DNA of 64,000 nucleotides from Cedecea colo. Lineage in GTDB: Bacteria; Pseudomonadota; Gammaproteobacteria; Enterobacterales; Enterobacteriaceae. Below, piece by piece: positions 8,637 through 17,237 of this stretch. Position 1 is the stretch's first letter. Each line of letters opens with the position of its first letter. The stretch lies in the NCBI RefSeq assembly GCF_011808225.1, contig NZ_SOYS01000005.1, positions 62,001 to 126,000 of the forward strand. The letters run 5' to 3'. The position numbers and the translations under genes are program-made. The notes under the pieces were generated by a model, which was given only the letters and a program-made list of their open reading frames with translations, made no database searches and was not told the origin of the DNA.

Positions 8637-9440
8637 TCACATATCCACAAAAGGTAGCCGCCTGCGCAGGCCGGACGCTGGTTTTAACATCGCCTTTGCG
8701 ATAGCCGCTCCAATCTCCGCACAGACGACGAGGCCCTGCACAAACGGCTGGTCATGCATAAGGTAGGGCAATGCACCAAACGCGATGCGTGGGCGGGAGA
8801 CAGAAGGGTATAATCATTGCCCACGTCGGGAATATCGTCCCCGCAGGCCTGGAGTTGCTCCCTTAACGCTGGAAACGGCAGGTCTTTCGTCTGCAACGGC
8901 TTTTGTCCCCGCGCATCGATAAATACATCGAACTCATACGTTTTCTGTCCAACGGAAAGCACGGTCTGACGCGCTTTAACGTCCATCTTATAATCTGGCC
9001 CGAGCGCGAGGATATTGATTATCCCGGCCTCGCGTAACGCCAGCAGCCTGCGAATTGATTGTGAAGGGATTGCCGCATAGTTATCGATAAAAACGCGCGC
9101 AAGGCCTGAGTCGAACCTTTTACGGTCCTTTTCATCAAGAGAAGCGACGATTTCCTGCACGGCTTCGTGTAACCGGAGGATAACGTAACGCCAGGGCACC
9201 GTCCGCCTGTCGCGTTTATTGTGTTCAACTTCATTAAGGTTAGCTTCAGCCCAGTGGAAAGGGTCGTGCTTATGGCGATCGGCAAACCAGGCGTCTGTAA
9301 AACTGTCGGCATTGAGCGTTCGCAGCGAGATATGTTCGCTCCATAACGGATCTGCCAGCTCAATTTCCTCAACCATAAGTTTGAAGACCCGGTCGAGCAG
9401 GTCGTACAGCCAGCGTTTTTTCCAAATCGATAACCGATAA
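8637..9440 (-). pseudogene. Remnant of an FAD/NAD(P)-binding protein, frameshifted and 5'-truncated
   Basis: The minus strand encodes the C-terminal part of a flavoprotein in two frames. The first frame runs to about 8780 ('...VFIDARGQKPLQTKDLPFPALREQL...GNDYTLLSPAHA'). The natural continuation ('RIAFGALPYLMHDQPF', then 'CAEIGAAIAKAM') is in another frame and ends at a TGA at 8637-8639. A frameshift therefore lies near 8785-8795. Upstream of about 9440 the homology stops at a REP-like GCCGGAT sequence with no start codon or N-terminal nucleotide-binding fold, so the 5' half is gone. It is not expected to make a functional protein. Confidence 0.75.
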
Positions 9441-9699
9441 ATGCCGGATCTTATCCGGGCGCGGTAAAAGGCTATCTCGCGTAAACGATTGTTATGATTG
9501 TACTTAAAAAGGGCAGGGTTTTACCTGAGGAGAGAGGCTGGCGGTGACGACAGAGCAAGATTATTCATTAATATAGTTTTACATCGCCTTAATAAATGAT
9601 TATGTTTCTCATTTGCATTTGGGGGCGCAGTTTTTGCAGAGCCCTGTCCGGCTCGCTGCGTAGCTGTAAGCTCCTCATTCAAAGGGAAAGGATCAAAAA

Positions 9700-10779
9700 A
9701 TGACTAAAAGAACAACGGCGCTGGCAGCGCTAATTGCCCTGGCGCTGACCGGATGTAGCGCGCATCAGGCTACAACGGCAAAGCCAGCGCCGGTTGCTGC
9801 GGCAGAACAAAAAAGTCCTGTGGAGCAGCGCGAGCTCTCTGAAGGCGTATATGAAATGGCGCTAAGCCAGCAGAACGGCGCGCTGTATGTCGCCACCGCG
9901 CAGGGCTTCAAAGACGTGCAGGGCGGCGTGATTTACAAGCTGGACCCCATTTCGCTCAAAACCATTGGTCAGGCGCATACCGACCTGAAGAACTTTGGCG
10001 CGGTGATGGACCCGCAGGGCAAAACCTTATACGTGACCAACTCGCTGGACGGCGGCATCAGCGCCATTAACGTTGAAGACGGCAAAGTGCTGAACCGCCT
10101 GATGTTCAGCGAACGTAACGAGAAGGGCTTCCCTTACGGCGCGCGTGAAATCATCCTGCATGATGGCCTGCTGTATATCGGCGGCGTGGCCGATCCGGCG
10201 GTGATCTGGGTGGTTGATGCGAAAACGCTGCAGCTGAAAAAACGTATCAATAACGCGGGCAAATGGGTAACCGGCCTGCTGTATTCTGCGCGGACGCAGC
10301 GTATTTACGCGGCCAACGGCGGCGGTGAAATTTTGGTGATCAACCCGAAAACAAACCGTATTGAGAAGCGCTGGAAACCGCTCGGCGAGAAAGAAGCCCT
10401 GTTGCTTAACCTTGCGGAAGATCCGGCAACGGGCCGCCTGTTCGTGACCGATAACGGCAAAGCGAAAACCACGCTGGTGCTGGATATCAACACCGGCAAG
10501 CTGCTGAAAAATCTGGAAACGGGCGATACGTTAGCGGTGAAGTTTAATGCTAAACGTAACGAGATTTACCTCACCCAGCGTGAATCCGGCAAGCTATTGA
10601 TTCTTGACGCTAGCACCTACGCGGTGAAGAAGGCGCTGAGCCTGCCGCCACATCCGAACAGCCTGCTGCTGTCCGCTGACGGACAAACCCTGTACGTCAC
10701 GGTGAAGCAGGGCTTTAACAAAGATCATTCCACCAAAGGACCAGACAGCATTGTTCGCGTTCCTTTAGCGCAGCTGTAA
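9700..10779 (+). CDS. YncE-family beta-propeller lipoprotein
   Basis: The 359-residue protein has a lipoprotein leader ('LIALALTGCSAHQ', lipobox LTGC with Cys19) and an Ala/Pro-rich linker. A seven-bladed propeller follows with repeated 'LYVT', 'IYAANGGGEILVI' and 'LYVTVKQG' strands. It aligns by eye with E. coli YncE through 'ALSADGKTLYVSVKQ'-type blades, but YncE has a cleavable non-lipid signal, so this one is predicted to be membrane-anchored. YncE is a periplasmic protein of uncertain function that binds DNA in vitro and is linked to iron. AAAGG lies before the ATG. A terminator follows at 10788. Confidence 0.85.
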   Translation: MTKRTTALAALIALALTGCSAHQATTAKPAPVAAAEQKSPVEQRELSEGVYEMALSQQNGALYVATAQGFKDVQGGVIYKLDPISLKTIGQAHTDLKNFGAVMDPQGKTLYVTNSLDGGISAINVEDGKVLNRLMFSERNEKGFPYGAREIILHDGLLYIGGVADPAVIWVVDAKTLQLKKRINNAGKWVTGLLYSARTQRIYAANGGGEILVINPKTNRIEKRWKPLGEKEALLLNLAEDPATGRLFVTDNGKAKTTLVLDINTGKLLKNLETGDTLAVKFNAKRNEIYLTQRESGKLLILDASTYAVKKALSLPPHPNSLLLSADGQTLYVTVKQGFNKDHSTKGPDSIVRVPLAQL

Positions 10780-10787
10780 GCACGGTT

Positions 10788-10817
10788 AAGGCGGATGCGC
10801 GCTGGCTCATCCGCCTT
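10788..10817. terminator. Bidirectional terminator between yncE-like gene and yjiN
   Basis: The inverted repeat AAGGCGGATG / CATCCGCCTT (10788-10797 and 10808-10817) is followed by AAAAA on the plus strand and preceded by AAGCACGGTT. It lies between convergent genes and overlaps the yjiN stop codon, so it can serve both. Confidence 0.75.
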
Positions 10818-12087
10818 AAAAATTCAGCAGCGAGGGGATCTGGGTCAGCAGATAGAGCACCAGCCCAATCGAGCCGCCCACCAGCGTGCCGTTGATGCGG
10901 ATAAACTGTAAGTCCTTACCGATATTCAGCTCTATCTGCTGCGACATATCGCGGGCGTCCCAGCTTTTCACCGTATCGCTGATATGTTTGGTGAGAAACG
11001 CCGCAAACTCCGGCGCAACTTTTCTGGCCGCTTGCTCAAGGTGTTCATTGAGCGAGGCGCGCAACGCGCTGTCTCCCGTCAACGTTTCCCCAAACCACTG
11101 TCCGGCTTCGGCAATACGCTGCCTGATGCGCGAATCCTCGCTGTTCATGTCCTCTTTTAGCCAGCGTCGTAAATCGCCCCACAGCTCGCCCAGGTAACGA
11201 TTAAAAGCCTCGTCTTCCTTCAGGTAGCTTTTGATGTTTTCCGCTTTTTCCATCATCTCCGGGTCGCTTTTCAGCTTATCGATGAGTTTGAACGTGGCGC
11301 GGTCAAACGCCAGGCGAAGCTGGTGGCCCTGGTCTTCGCTGATATCATCAAGCATGGAATTGACCGCGCTGGTAACCATCTCGGCGCTGTGCTCGCCCAG
11401 CCATTCCGTTGGCAATACTCTGGATTTACGCGGATGTTCCGTTTCCAGCCAGCGCACGATCTGGCGGGCGATAAGCTCCCGCGTGCTTTCCCGGTTGAGG
11501 AGCGTTAACAGTTGGGCTATCAACGAATCCAGTAAGGCCTGATGACGGTTATGCTTCGTCATGCTCTCCAGCAGCAGGGCGCTGGAGTAGCTAAGATCGA
11601 CCTTATCAATCGCTTTATGTACCGCCCGACGCAGCAATCCCTGAATTCGCGAATCGTCCGTCATATCCAGAAAACCGCCCATCACCTGTAAGAGATGCTG
11701 CCCGACGCGCCGGGCATTATCCGGCTTGCTGAACCAGACGCCGATCGTCTGCACCGGTTCATGGCGACGAATCAGCGTAATAAGCGACTGGGTATCAAGG
11801 AATTTTTCCTGTACAAAATAGCCGAGATTCTCGCCGATACGATCTTTATTACGTGGAATAATCGCCGTATGGCGTGCAATAAACGGGATAGGCACGCGAC
11901 GGAACAGCGCCACCACGGCGAACCAGTCGGCGAGCGCGCCTACCATCGCCGCTTCGGCAATGGCTTTCAGCCCGCTTACCCAGAAATTCGGCGGTAAAAA
12001 GAGTGTGGTCACAAAAATCGCCGCAGCAATCAGCAGCAGGGAAAGCGCAAGGCGCTTGGTTCGTTTTAATTCAGCTATTTTTTCCAT
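10816..12087 (-). CDS. yjiN: DUF445 inner-membrane protein YjiN
   Basis: A 423-residue DUF445 protein, close to the 426 residues of E. coli YjiN. It has an N-terminal membrane segment (about 14-32), a conserved '[20 protein letters not shown]' stretch (about 44-63), a long helical central part, and a C-terminal hydrophobic segment ('[22 protein letters not shown]'). The family is widespread but its function is unknown; a peripheral cell-envelope role is only guessed from the two membrane segments. It is monocistronic and convergent with the yncE-like gene. Confidence 0.88.
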   Translation of the reverse strand: MEKIAELKRTKRLALSLLLIAAAIFVTTLFLPPNFWVSGLKAIAEAAMVGALADWFAVVALFRRVPIPFIARHTAIIPRNKDRIGENLGYFVQEKFLDTQSLITLIRRHEPVQTIGVWFSKPDNARRVGQHLLQVMGGFLDMTDDSRIQGLLRRAVHKAIDKVDLSYSSALLLESMTKHNRHQALLDSLIAQLLTLLNRESTRELIARQIVRWLETEHPRKSRVLPTEWLGEHSAEMVTSAVNSMLDDISEDQGHQLRLAFDRATFKLIDKLKSDPEMMEKAENIKSYLKEDEAFNRYLGELWGDLRRWLKEDMNSEDSRIRQRIAEAGQWFGETLTGDSALRASLNEHLEQAARKVAPEFAAFLTKHISDTVKSWDARDMSQQIELNIGKDLQFIRINGTLVGGSIGLVLYLLTQIPSLLNF

Positions 12088-12162
12088 GGCCTAAGCATAG
12101 AACTGCCCAGGCGGAACCGGTAGCATTAATTTTTACGGGGTTGCATCACGCGTCAGATAATT

Positions 12163-12291
12163 ATGACGCTCGAAGAAAACGGATCTGCCCGAAAAGAGGT
12201 GAGGGTAGAACTGCCTGGTATTTGGCAAATCCGCGTCGCTAATGAATTAGGGTTAATATCCGTGCGCGACATCAGGTCTCAGGAACGTTAA
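12163..12291 (+). other. Possible 42-codon open frame
   Basis: In the 266-bp gap between yjiN and the porin, an ATG at 12163 opens a 42-codon frame ('MTLEENGSARKEVRVELPGI...') ending in TAA at 12289-12291. Codon choice looks protein-like, but there is no clear Shine-Dalgarno sequence and no family was recognised. It may be the tail of a lost gene. Confidence 0.2.
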
Positions 12292-12305
12292 TACAGCTTA
12301 ATAAG

Positions 12306-12335
12306 CAGGGATGGGAATAACGTTACCCATCCCTG
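12306..12335 (-). terminator. Terminator of the porin gene
   Basis: Perfect 10-bp arms CAGGGATGGG / CCCATCCCTG (12306-12315, 12326-12335) with a 10-nt loop sit about 20 bp beyond the porin stop on the minus strand. The T-rich tract on that side is short. Confidence 0.6.
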
Positions 12336-12353
12336 AATACAGCAGTTAAATAA

Positions 12354-13736
12354 TCAGAACCAGGCTTCCCACATTGCACCTACGTTAAACGAATCGAGCT
12401 GTTTGTCCTCTTCACCCGCAACGCGTGTGGTATGGTTATTTTCAACCTGACCGCCGGTAACATAGAAGCGCAGCATTGGACGGAATTCAGGCCCCATGGC
12501 GATGGAGATATTCTGGGAAAGGGTCAGCTTCCAGCCTTTATTGTCGCCGTCATTTTCGTAATCCACGCGTTGATAACCCGCTTCAAGCCAGGTTGAATGC
12601 ACGTCGTTCCAGAAATACATCGGACGAACGATAACGCCGTAGTTGCGACGATTGTCCTGGGTTTGTTCATCATTATCGTAATCGTGGAAGGCCAGTAAAT
12701 ATTCCACCTGCGCCTGCGGCGTAAATTTATAGCTGCCTTCGAAGCTGGTATAAACCGTGTGCAGCCCGTTGGTTTTGTTATAAACGCTGTTATCCGAGTG
12801 GTCAGAATAGCGGGCGATAATTTTGTTCAGGCTATTTTCACCGGTGTGGCTAAGCACCACCGCAGCCTGCCAGGCTTTGGATCTTTCTTCGCTATCGATA
12901 GCTTTGGAATCAAAGCCATAGTTGGCGTACAGCTCAAAGTCGATCGGCCCCATTTTAATGCCGTGCAGTTTTGAGGTTGCCGCATAGTTGCCTTTGTCGC
13001 CCGTGCCGGAGCTGCCGGTACAGGAGATACGCGATGGGTTATCGCCATCTTCAACCAGCTCAGGATTACAGGATTCGACCGAGGCAACCGCGGCCAGGTC
13101 TAGCTGTGCAAAGCCAAGATCGAAGTTTTTTACCCCGGCACCCTGGCCGTCATGGTTCATGAAGAAGTAGTCGTTAATGCCCTGTTGCGGACGCTGGTGG
13201 AAGTCGCGGCCAGCCCAGAAATAAGCGTTTGGCTGCGATTCAAAAAGGTTCGTTACCCCAGCGTAAGCCTTCTTGAGGTTAACTTCATCGCCCCAGTGGT
13301 CGAACATGACGCCCACGTCCCAGATAGCGCCGGTCTCGCTTTTGAAGGCTTTTGTTAGCTGGAATTCGCCGCCGTTACCTTCGTTGCCCAGACGGCCAAT
13401 GGCTGATGAACCGTTATAGGAACCATCAACGCCGATATATTTCTGATCCCCCGCCTGGAAATGCGCGCCGTAACGAGCGTAGCCGGTAAACTTCACGCCG
13501 TAAGGAATAGCCATATCCGGCGTGTCAGGGGCCGGGGCCTGTGGCGTCACCAGCGGATCTGTCTTTTTAAGCTGTGCAGCATCCATTTTTGCTTCGCGAT
13601 CGGCCAGCGCTTTATCTACCGCTCTTGCCACTATTTGATCGATTTGTTCCTGAGTAAAGTCCTGAGCGAATACAGAAATTGGGCAAAGGGTGGCGATAAC
13701 CGCCATGGTTAACGGCAGTCGTTTAAACATGTTCAT
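12354..13736 (-). CDS. LamB/ScrY/BglH-family carbohydrate porin
   Basis: About 460 residues. A signal peptide ends near 'CPISVFAQ', then a short helical, coiled-coil-like stretch ('TQEQIDQIVARAVDKALADR') and a Pro-rich linker precede the barrel, as in ScrY and BglH but not LamB. The barrel begins 'GVKFTGYARYGAHF' and ends 'SFNVGAMWEAWF' with terminal Phe, as in maltoporins. It should form a trimeric sugar-specific channel in the outer membrane. Downstream on the same strand of a lactose/cellobiose-type PTS, it probably feeds that system. The chosen start is the ATG at 13736, with GAG six bases upstream; the ATG at 13742 lacks spacing from that site. Confidence 0.9.
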   Translation of the reverse strand: MNMFKRLPLTMAVIATLCPISVFAQDFTQEQIDQIVARAVDKALADREAKMDAAQLKKTDPLVTPQAPAPDTPDMAIPYGVKFTGYARYGAHFQAGDQKYIGVDGSYNGSSAIGRLGNEGNGGEFQLTKAFKSETGAIWDVGVMFDHWGDEVNLKKAYAGVTNLFESQPNAYFWAGRDFHQRPQQGINDYFFMNHDGQGAGVKNFDLGFAQLDLAAVASVESCNPELVEDGDNPSRISCTGSSGTGDKGNYAATSKLHGIKMGPIDFELYANYGFDSKAIDSEERSKAWQAAVVLSHTGENSLNKIIARYSDHSDNSVYNKTNGLHTVYTSFEGSYKFTPQAQVEYLLAFHDYDNDEQTQDNRRNYGVIVRPMYFWNDVHSTWLEAGYQRVDYENDGDNKGWKLTLSQNISIAMGPEFRPMLRFYVTGGQVENNHTTRVAGEEDKQLDSFNVGAMWEAWF

Positions 13737-13904
13737 AATCATCTCAACTTTAGTTAGTTATATTTTCAGACAATGACTATCCCGTTCCGGCTGGGCATAT
13801 TAATAGCGCCGCCAAACGAGTTTATTTCTGTGCTGTAATCGGAAAGTATTTAATTAAAAAGATCTACGTAATCAGTTCTCCCTTTTATATTTGATGAGCC
13901 GGTT

Positions 13905-14207
13905 TTAACGCTGGTAAAGATGGATAATCTCTTCACATAATTCACGGGCCAGCATTGAAGTCATTAAATGGTCCTGGGCGTGGACCATAATTAACGTCAT
14001 TGGCTGTCTGGCTTCGCCAGCATCCTGCTCAATCAGTTTCGTTTGCATCAGATGTGCCTGGCGTGAATAACCACCCGCCTCGCGCAGCAAGCTTTTGGCC
14101 TCTTCCAGGCTGCCTTTGCGTGCGGTCTGGAGCGCCTCGAAACAAAGGCTCCGGGCCTGGCCCGCATTCATAATTATTTCCATTACCGCTTCTTCTAAAT
14201 CAATCAT
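13905..14207 (-). CDS. PTS EIIA, lactose/cellobiose family
   Basis: A 100-residue helical protein of the PTS IIA Lac/Chb family. The active-site His is in 'YSRQAHLMQTKLIEQ', and a second conserved 'MVHAQDHLMTS' helix follows. It accepts phosphate from HPr and passes it to the IIB encoded at 15580. The start is the ATG at 14207 ('MIDLEEAVMEII'), preceded by GGGAAG; a longer reading from 14258 runs into the IIC gene. It is the last gene of the IIB-IIC-IIA operon, 34 bp after the IIC stop. A 168-bp gap to the porin may hold a separate promoter. Confidence 0.9.
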   Translation of the reverse strand: MIDLEEAVMEIIMNAGQARSLCFEALQTARKGSLEEAKSLLREAGGYSRQAHLMQTKLIEQDAGEARQPMTLIMVHAQDHLMTSMLARELCEEIIHLYQR

Positions 14208-14241
14208 CGTGCTTCCCGGAGTTAGTCGACATTTACCGTTG

Positions 14242-15567
14242 TTATGTGTTGGCATCAACGACGGCCGTTGTCAGGTTTTGCGTTTTTTCCTCTTCTGTCT
14301 TTAACAGGGAACGCTCGTAAGCGCGCAGGAACGGCAGATACATCAGAGCCGACATCAGCATACAGATAACGCACATCACTACCGGACTGAGCGCCCAGTT
14401 TGCCGCCCATGAAGCACCAATTGGCGCAGGCGTCGTCCACGGCGTCAGGGAAACAACCTGTGCAAGCCAGCCGAGTTTCGTGGCGGCATAAGCAAGGCAG
14501 GCGTTGATCAGGGGAACGAAAACGAACGGGATAAACAGCATCGGATTCATGATGATTGGCGCGCCGAACAGAATCGGTTCGTTGATATTAAAGAAGCTTG
14601 GCACTATGCCCATTTTGCCGATGGTACGCAGGTGCGCGGCACGGCTGCGCAGCAGCAGGAAGGCCAGCGGTAACGTTGAGCCAACGCCGCCAATCAGCAA
14701 ATAGTGATCCCAGAAGCCTTGCAGATAGACATGTGGGAGCGCCGCGCCCGCGGCCAACGCCGCCTGGTTTGCCGACAGGTTGGCCATCCAGAACGGATTC
14801 ATAATGCCGGTAACAATCAGCGAACCGTGGATGCCCGCAAACCAGAAAATCTGGCACAGCAGTACGGAAAGCAGGATCGCCGGCAGTGAATCCGACGCGG
14901 AAACCAGCGGCTCCAGCAGGTGCATAATCGCCTGCGGCATGATCATGCCGGTTTGCGCTTCGATAAACAGGTTTAGCGGATGCAGCGTTCCAATCACCAC
15001 CAGCACCGGAATAAGGATTTCAAACGAGCGCGCAACGCCGGTCGGCACCTCTTTTGGCAGGCGAATAGTGATGTTGTTCTGCTTAAGCCACGCGTACATA
15101 CGGGTGGAATACATGGCGGTGATCAGCGCCGTGAAGATCCCTTGCCCGGACAGGTACTGGGTGGAGATTTTCCCGTCAGCATAGGGCGCTGCAACCAGCA
15201 AGAAGGCCATAAACGCCAGCAGGCCGGACATCACCGGATCGAGATTAAACTGTCGCCCAAGGCTCGCACCAATGCCCACGGAAATGAAGAAGGTCATCAC
15301 GCCCATACTGAGGTTGAAAGGCAGCATTAGCTGTTCGCGGTAAGCTGCTGAGAAATCAAGCCAGGCACGCGCAAAACCGATCGTGGTATCTGCGGAGAAC
15401 GGCGGGAAGATAAACACCAGCATAAACGAGCCGATGATCATAAAAGGCAGGGCTGCGGTAAAGCCATCACGAATGGCGATAACGTACTTTTGCTGCCCGA
15501 GCCGCCCGGCCAGCGGGGTAATGGTTTGCTCAATAACGGCAACCATAGACTGATATAGCGAACTCAT
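14242..15567 (-). CDS. PTS EIIC, lactose/cellobiose family permease
   Basis: A 441-residue polytopic membrane protein starting 'MSSLYQSMVAVIEQTITPLAGRLGQQKYVIAIRDGF', the usual N terminus of cellobiose/chitobiose IIC proteins. About ten hydrophobic segments and 'SFFNINEPILFGAPIIMNP', the conserved sugar-binding loop of the family, are visible. It moves a beta-linked disaccharide or similar sugar through the inner membrane with phosphorylation by IIB. It lies 12 bp after the IIB gene. No phospho-beta-glucosidase gene is present in the operon, so the catabolic enzyme must be encoded elsewhere. Confidence 0.92.
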   Translation of the reverse strand: MSSLYQSMVAVIEQTITPLAGRLGQQKYVIAIRDGFTAALPFMIIGSFMLVFIFPPFSADTTIGFARAWLDFSAAYREQLMLPFNLSMGVMTFFISVGIGASLGRQFNLDPVMSGLLAFMAFLLVAAPYADGKISTQYLSGQGIFTALITAMYSTRMYAWLKQNNITIRLPKEVPTGVARSFEILIPVLVVIGTLHPLNLFIEAQTGMIMPQAIMHLLEPLVSASDSLPAILLSVLLCQIFWFAGIHGSLIVTGIMNPFWMANLSANQAALAAGAALPHVYLQGFWDHYLLIGGVGSTLPLAFLLLRSRAAHLRTIGKMGIVPSFFNINEPILFGAPIIMNPMLFIPFVFVPLINACLAYAATKLGWLAQVVSLTPWTTPAPIGASWAANWALSPVVMCVICMLMSALMYLPFLRAYERSLLKTEEEKTQNLTTAVVDANT

Positions 15568-15579
15568 ATAAATACCCTT

Positions 15580-15894
15580 TTAGTGAGCCGCTTCAATGAG
15601 CGACAGAGCATAATCCAGCACCTTATCGCCACGCTGCATGCCGTAATCCATCGTATCGATGGCTTTAACCGGAATGCCTTTGGCGGCCGCTTTTTCGCTA
15701 AGCGTGTTTAGCATGTATTTCACCTGTGGCCCGAGCAGCACGACCTGGTAGCGTGGAAACTGAACGTCAAATTCGGACACGCCGTAAGCTTCTATCGCAA
15801 CCGGCAGCCCTCTTTCTTCTGCTACAGCCAGCATTTTGCGCACCAGCATGCTGGTGGACATCCCGGCGGAACAACACAACATAATTCTGAACAT
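15580..15894 (-). CDS. PTS EIIB, lactose/cellobiose family
   Basis: A 104-residue protein with the P-loop-like phosphocysteine motif 'MLCCSAGMSTSMLV' at its N terminus, typical of ChbB/CelA-type IIB. The start is the ATG at 15894, with GAGGA nine bases upstream; the TTG at 15900 is less likely. It is the first gene of the minus-strand IIB-IIC-IIA operon and is divergent from the LacI-family regulator. Two palindromic operators lie in the shared promoter region. Confidence 0.92.
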   Translation of the reverse strand: MFRIMLCCSAGMSTSMLVRKMLAVAEERGLPVAIEAYGVSEFDVQFPRYQVVLLGPQVKYMLNTLSEKAAAKGIPVKAIDTMDYGMQRGDKVLDYALSLIEAAH

Positions 15895-15947
15895 CGACAA
15901 TTATCCTCAAAGTGTAAAAAGTTATTGCGGATGCGATTTGATACTGT

Positions 15948-15965
15948 ATGGAAACCGTTTTCCAT
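15948..15965. promoter_or_regulatory. LacI-type operator O1
   Basis: The palindrome ATGGAAA-CCGT-TTTCCAT lies 54-71 bp upstream of the IIB start codon, in the divergent regulator/PTS promoter region. The centre and arm style (TGGAAA...TTTCCA) fit LacI/GalR-family operators, and the neighbouring regulator is the obvious partner. Confidence 0.7.
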
Positions 15966-16074
15966 CGGCAGGGTGTGGAAGTGTGAAGCTGGTCCAATAT
16001 CCGGATGTATTGAGGTATTCTTCCTGGATAGGCATCACAAAAAACGATGGGTAAAAAGGCGTTTGGATAGCATA

Positions 16075-16091
16075 TGGAAAATCGGTTTCCA
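16075..16091. promoter_or_regulatory. LacI-type operator O2
   Basis: TGGAAA-ATCGG-TTTCCA is the second copy of the same palindrome, 126 bp from the first and 99-115 bp before the regulator start. Paired operators at this distance allow looping and simultaneous control of both divergent promoters. Confidence 0.65.
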
Positions 16092-16189
16092 CGAAAAAGG
16101 GAAACGACTATACTGCAGATGGCCATTTATGAGCCACGGTGGTATCAGGGATTTTCGGGCAAGGATTTTATGCCAGCAGGGGAGATATA

Positions 16190-17146
16190 ATGTCTACAAT
16201 CAACGACGTATCGCGTTTGGCCGGGGTTTCAAAAGCCACGGTCTCTCGAGTGTTGAGCGGTTCACGCGGCGTAAAGGAAGCCAGCCGTGTTGCGGTACTT
16301 AAGGCGGCGGAAGCGTTAAATTACCGCCCAAATGTTATTGCTCAGTCTTTATTAAGCCAGTCCACGGGCTGCATCGGTGTTATCTGCGCCCAGGAAAACA
16401 TTAACCAGACCACCGGTTACCTGTATGCGCTGGAGAAACACCTCAGCCAGCATCAAAAGCACTTGCTGCTGCGCTTTGCCAATAACAAGGCAGATGTCAT
16501 GCATGCTCTTGAAGAGCTAACTTGCGGCTTGTGTGATGATGTCCTGATTATTGGCGCTCGCTTCCCGCTAAATATCCCGCATGAAAACGTCATTCTGGTG
16601 GACTGCGTGGATGGCGATACCGCGCACAGCATCCAGTTCGACCATGCTTTTGCCGCGGAAACAGCCTGTAACTATCTGATTAAACAAGGCAGGCGACAGA
16701 TTGCGCTGATAGTGCCGGAAACCAGCGGCGCGGTGGATCAGGTACTGCTGGGGTATAAGCATGCTCTGGAGAATAATTTCCTGCCGTTTAACCGCAACCT
16801 GATCTTTATGGATTCCACCACTTCGTCCGTCGCGCTACAGGTGCTGCTCAATAACAGCACTACGCTTAATTTCAACGCGTTACTGGTGGCGGACGAGCAG
16901 GAGGCACAGCGCACAATTACGCAACTTCAGGCGTTTAATAAATCTGTTCCGCAGGACATCATGGTGTTCAGCCTTGCGGGGTCGCTGAATCTGCCCGGCA
17001 TACCAACGATCCCGGCGATTGAGTACTCCATGGATGCGATGGCGACAAGAATCGTCTCCTGGCTTAATGGGAAAACCAAAAGCGTGCTGGATTCGTATAT
17101 GCTACGCGGCGATTTGATAACCCCGGATATTCGCAGACGTAAATAA
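16190..17146 (+). CDS. LacI-family transcriptional regulator
   Basis: A 318-residue protein with an N-terminal helix-turn-helix and hinge ('STINDVSRLAGVSKATVSRVLSGSRGV') and a periplasmic-binding-protein-like effector domain from about residue 60 to the end. The start is the ATG at 16190, preceded by AGGGGAG; the longer frame from 16139 has no ribosome site. Divergent from the PTS operon, with two matching operators between them, it very likely represses the PTS and perhaps the porin until the incoming sugar or its phosphate is present. Confidence 0.9.
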   Translation: MSTINDVSRLAGVSKATVSRVLSGSRGVKEASRVAVLKAAEALNYRPNVIAQSLLSQSTGCIGVICAQENINQTTGYLYALEKHLSQHQKHLLLRFANNKADVMHALEELTCGLCDDVLIIGARFPLNIPHENVILVDCVDGDTAHSIQFDHAFAAETACNYLIKQGRRQIALIVPETSGAVDQVLLGYKHALENNFLPFNRNLIFMDSTTSSVALQVLLNNSTTLNFNALLVADEQEAQRTITQLQAFNKSVPQDIMVFSLAGSLNLPGIPTIPAIEYSMDAMATRIVSWLNGKTKSVLDSYMLRGDLITPDIRRRK

Positions 17147-17237
17147 CGATCAACGCGTTGACGCCGGGGCGCAGAAGCCGGTTCACCAGCGGGTGCAAAA
17201 TTAAGCAGGTCGGTTAACGGCGACCTGCTTGTCCACA

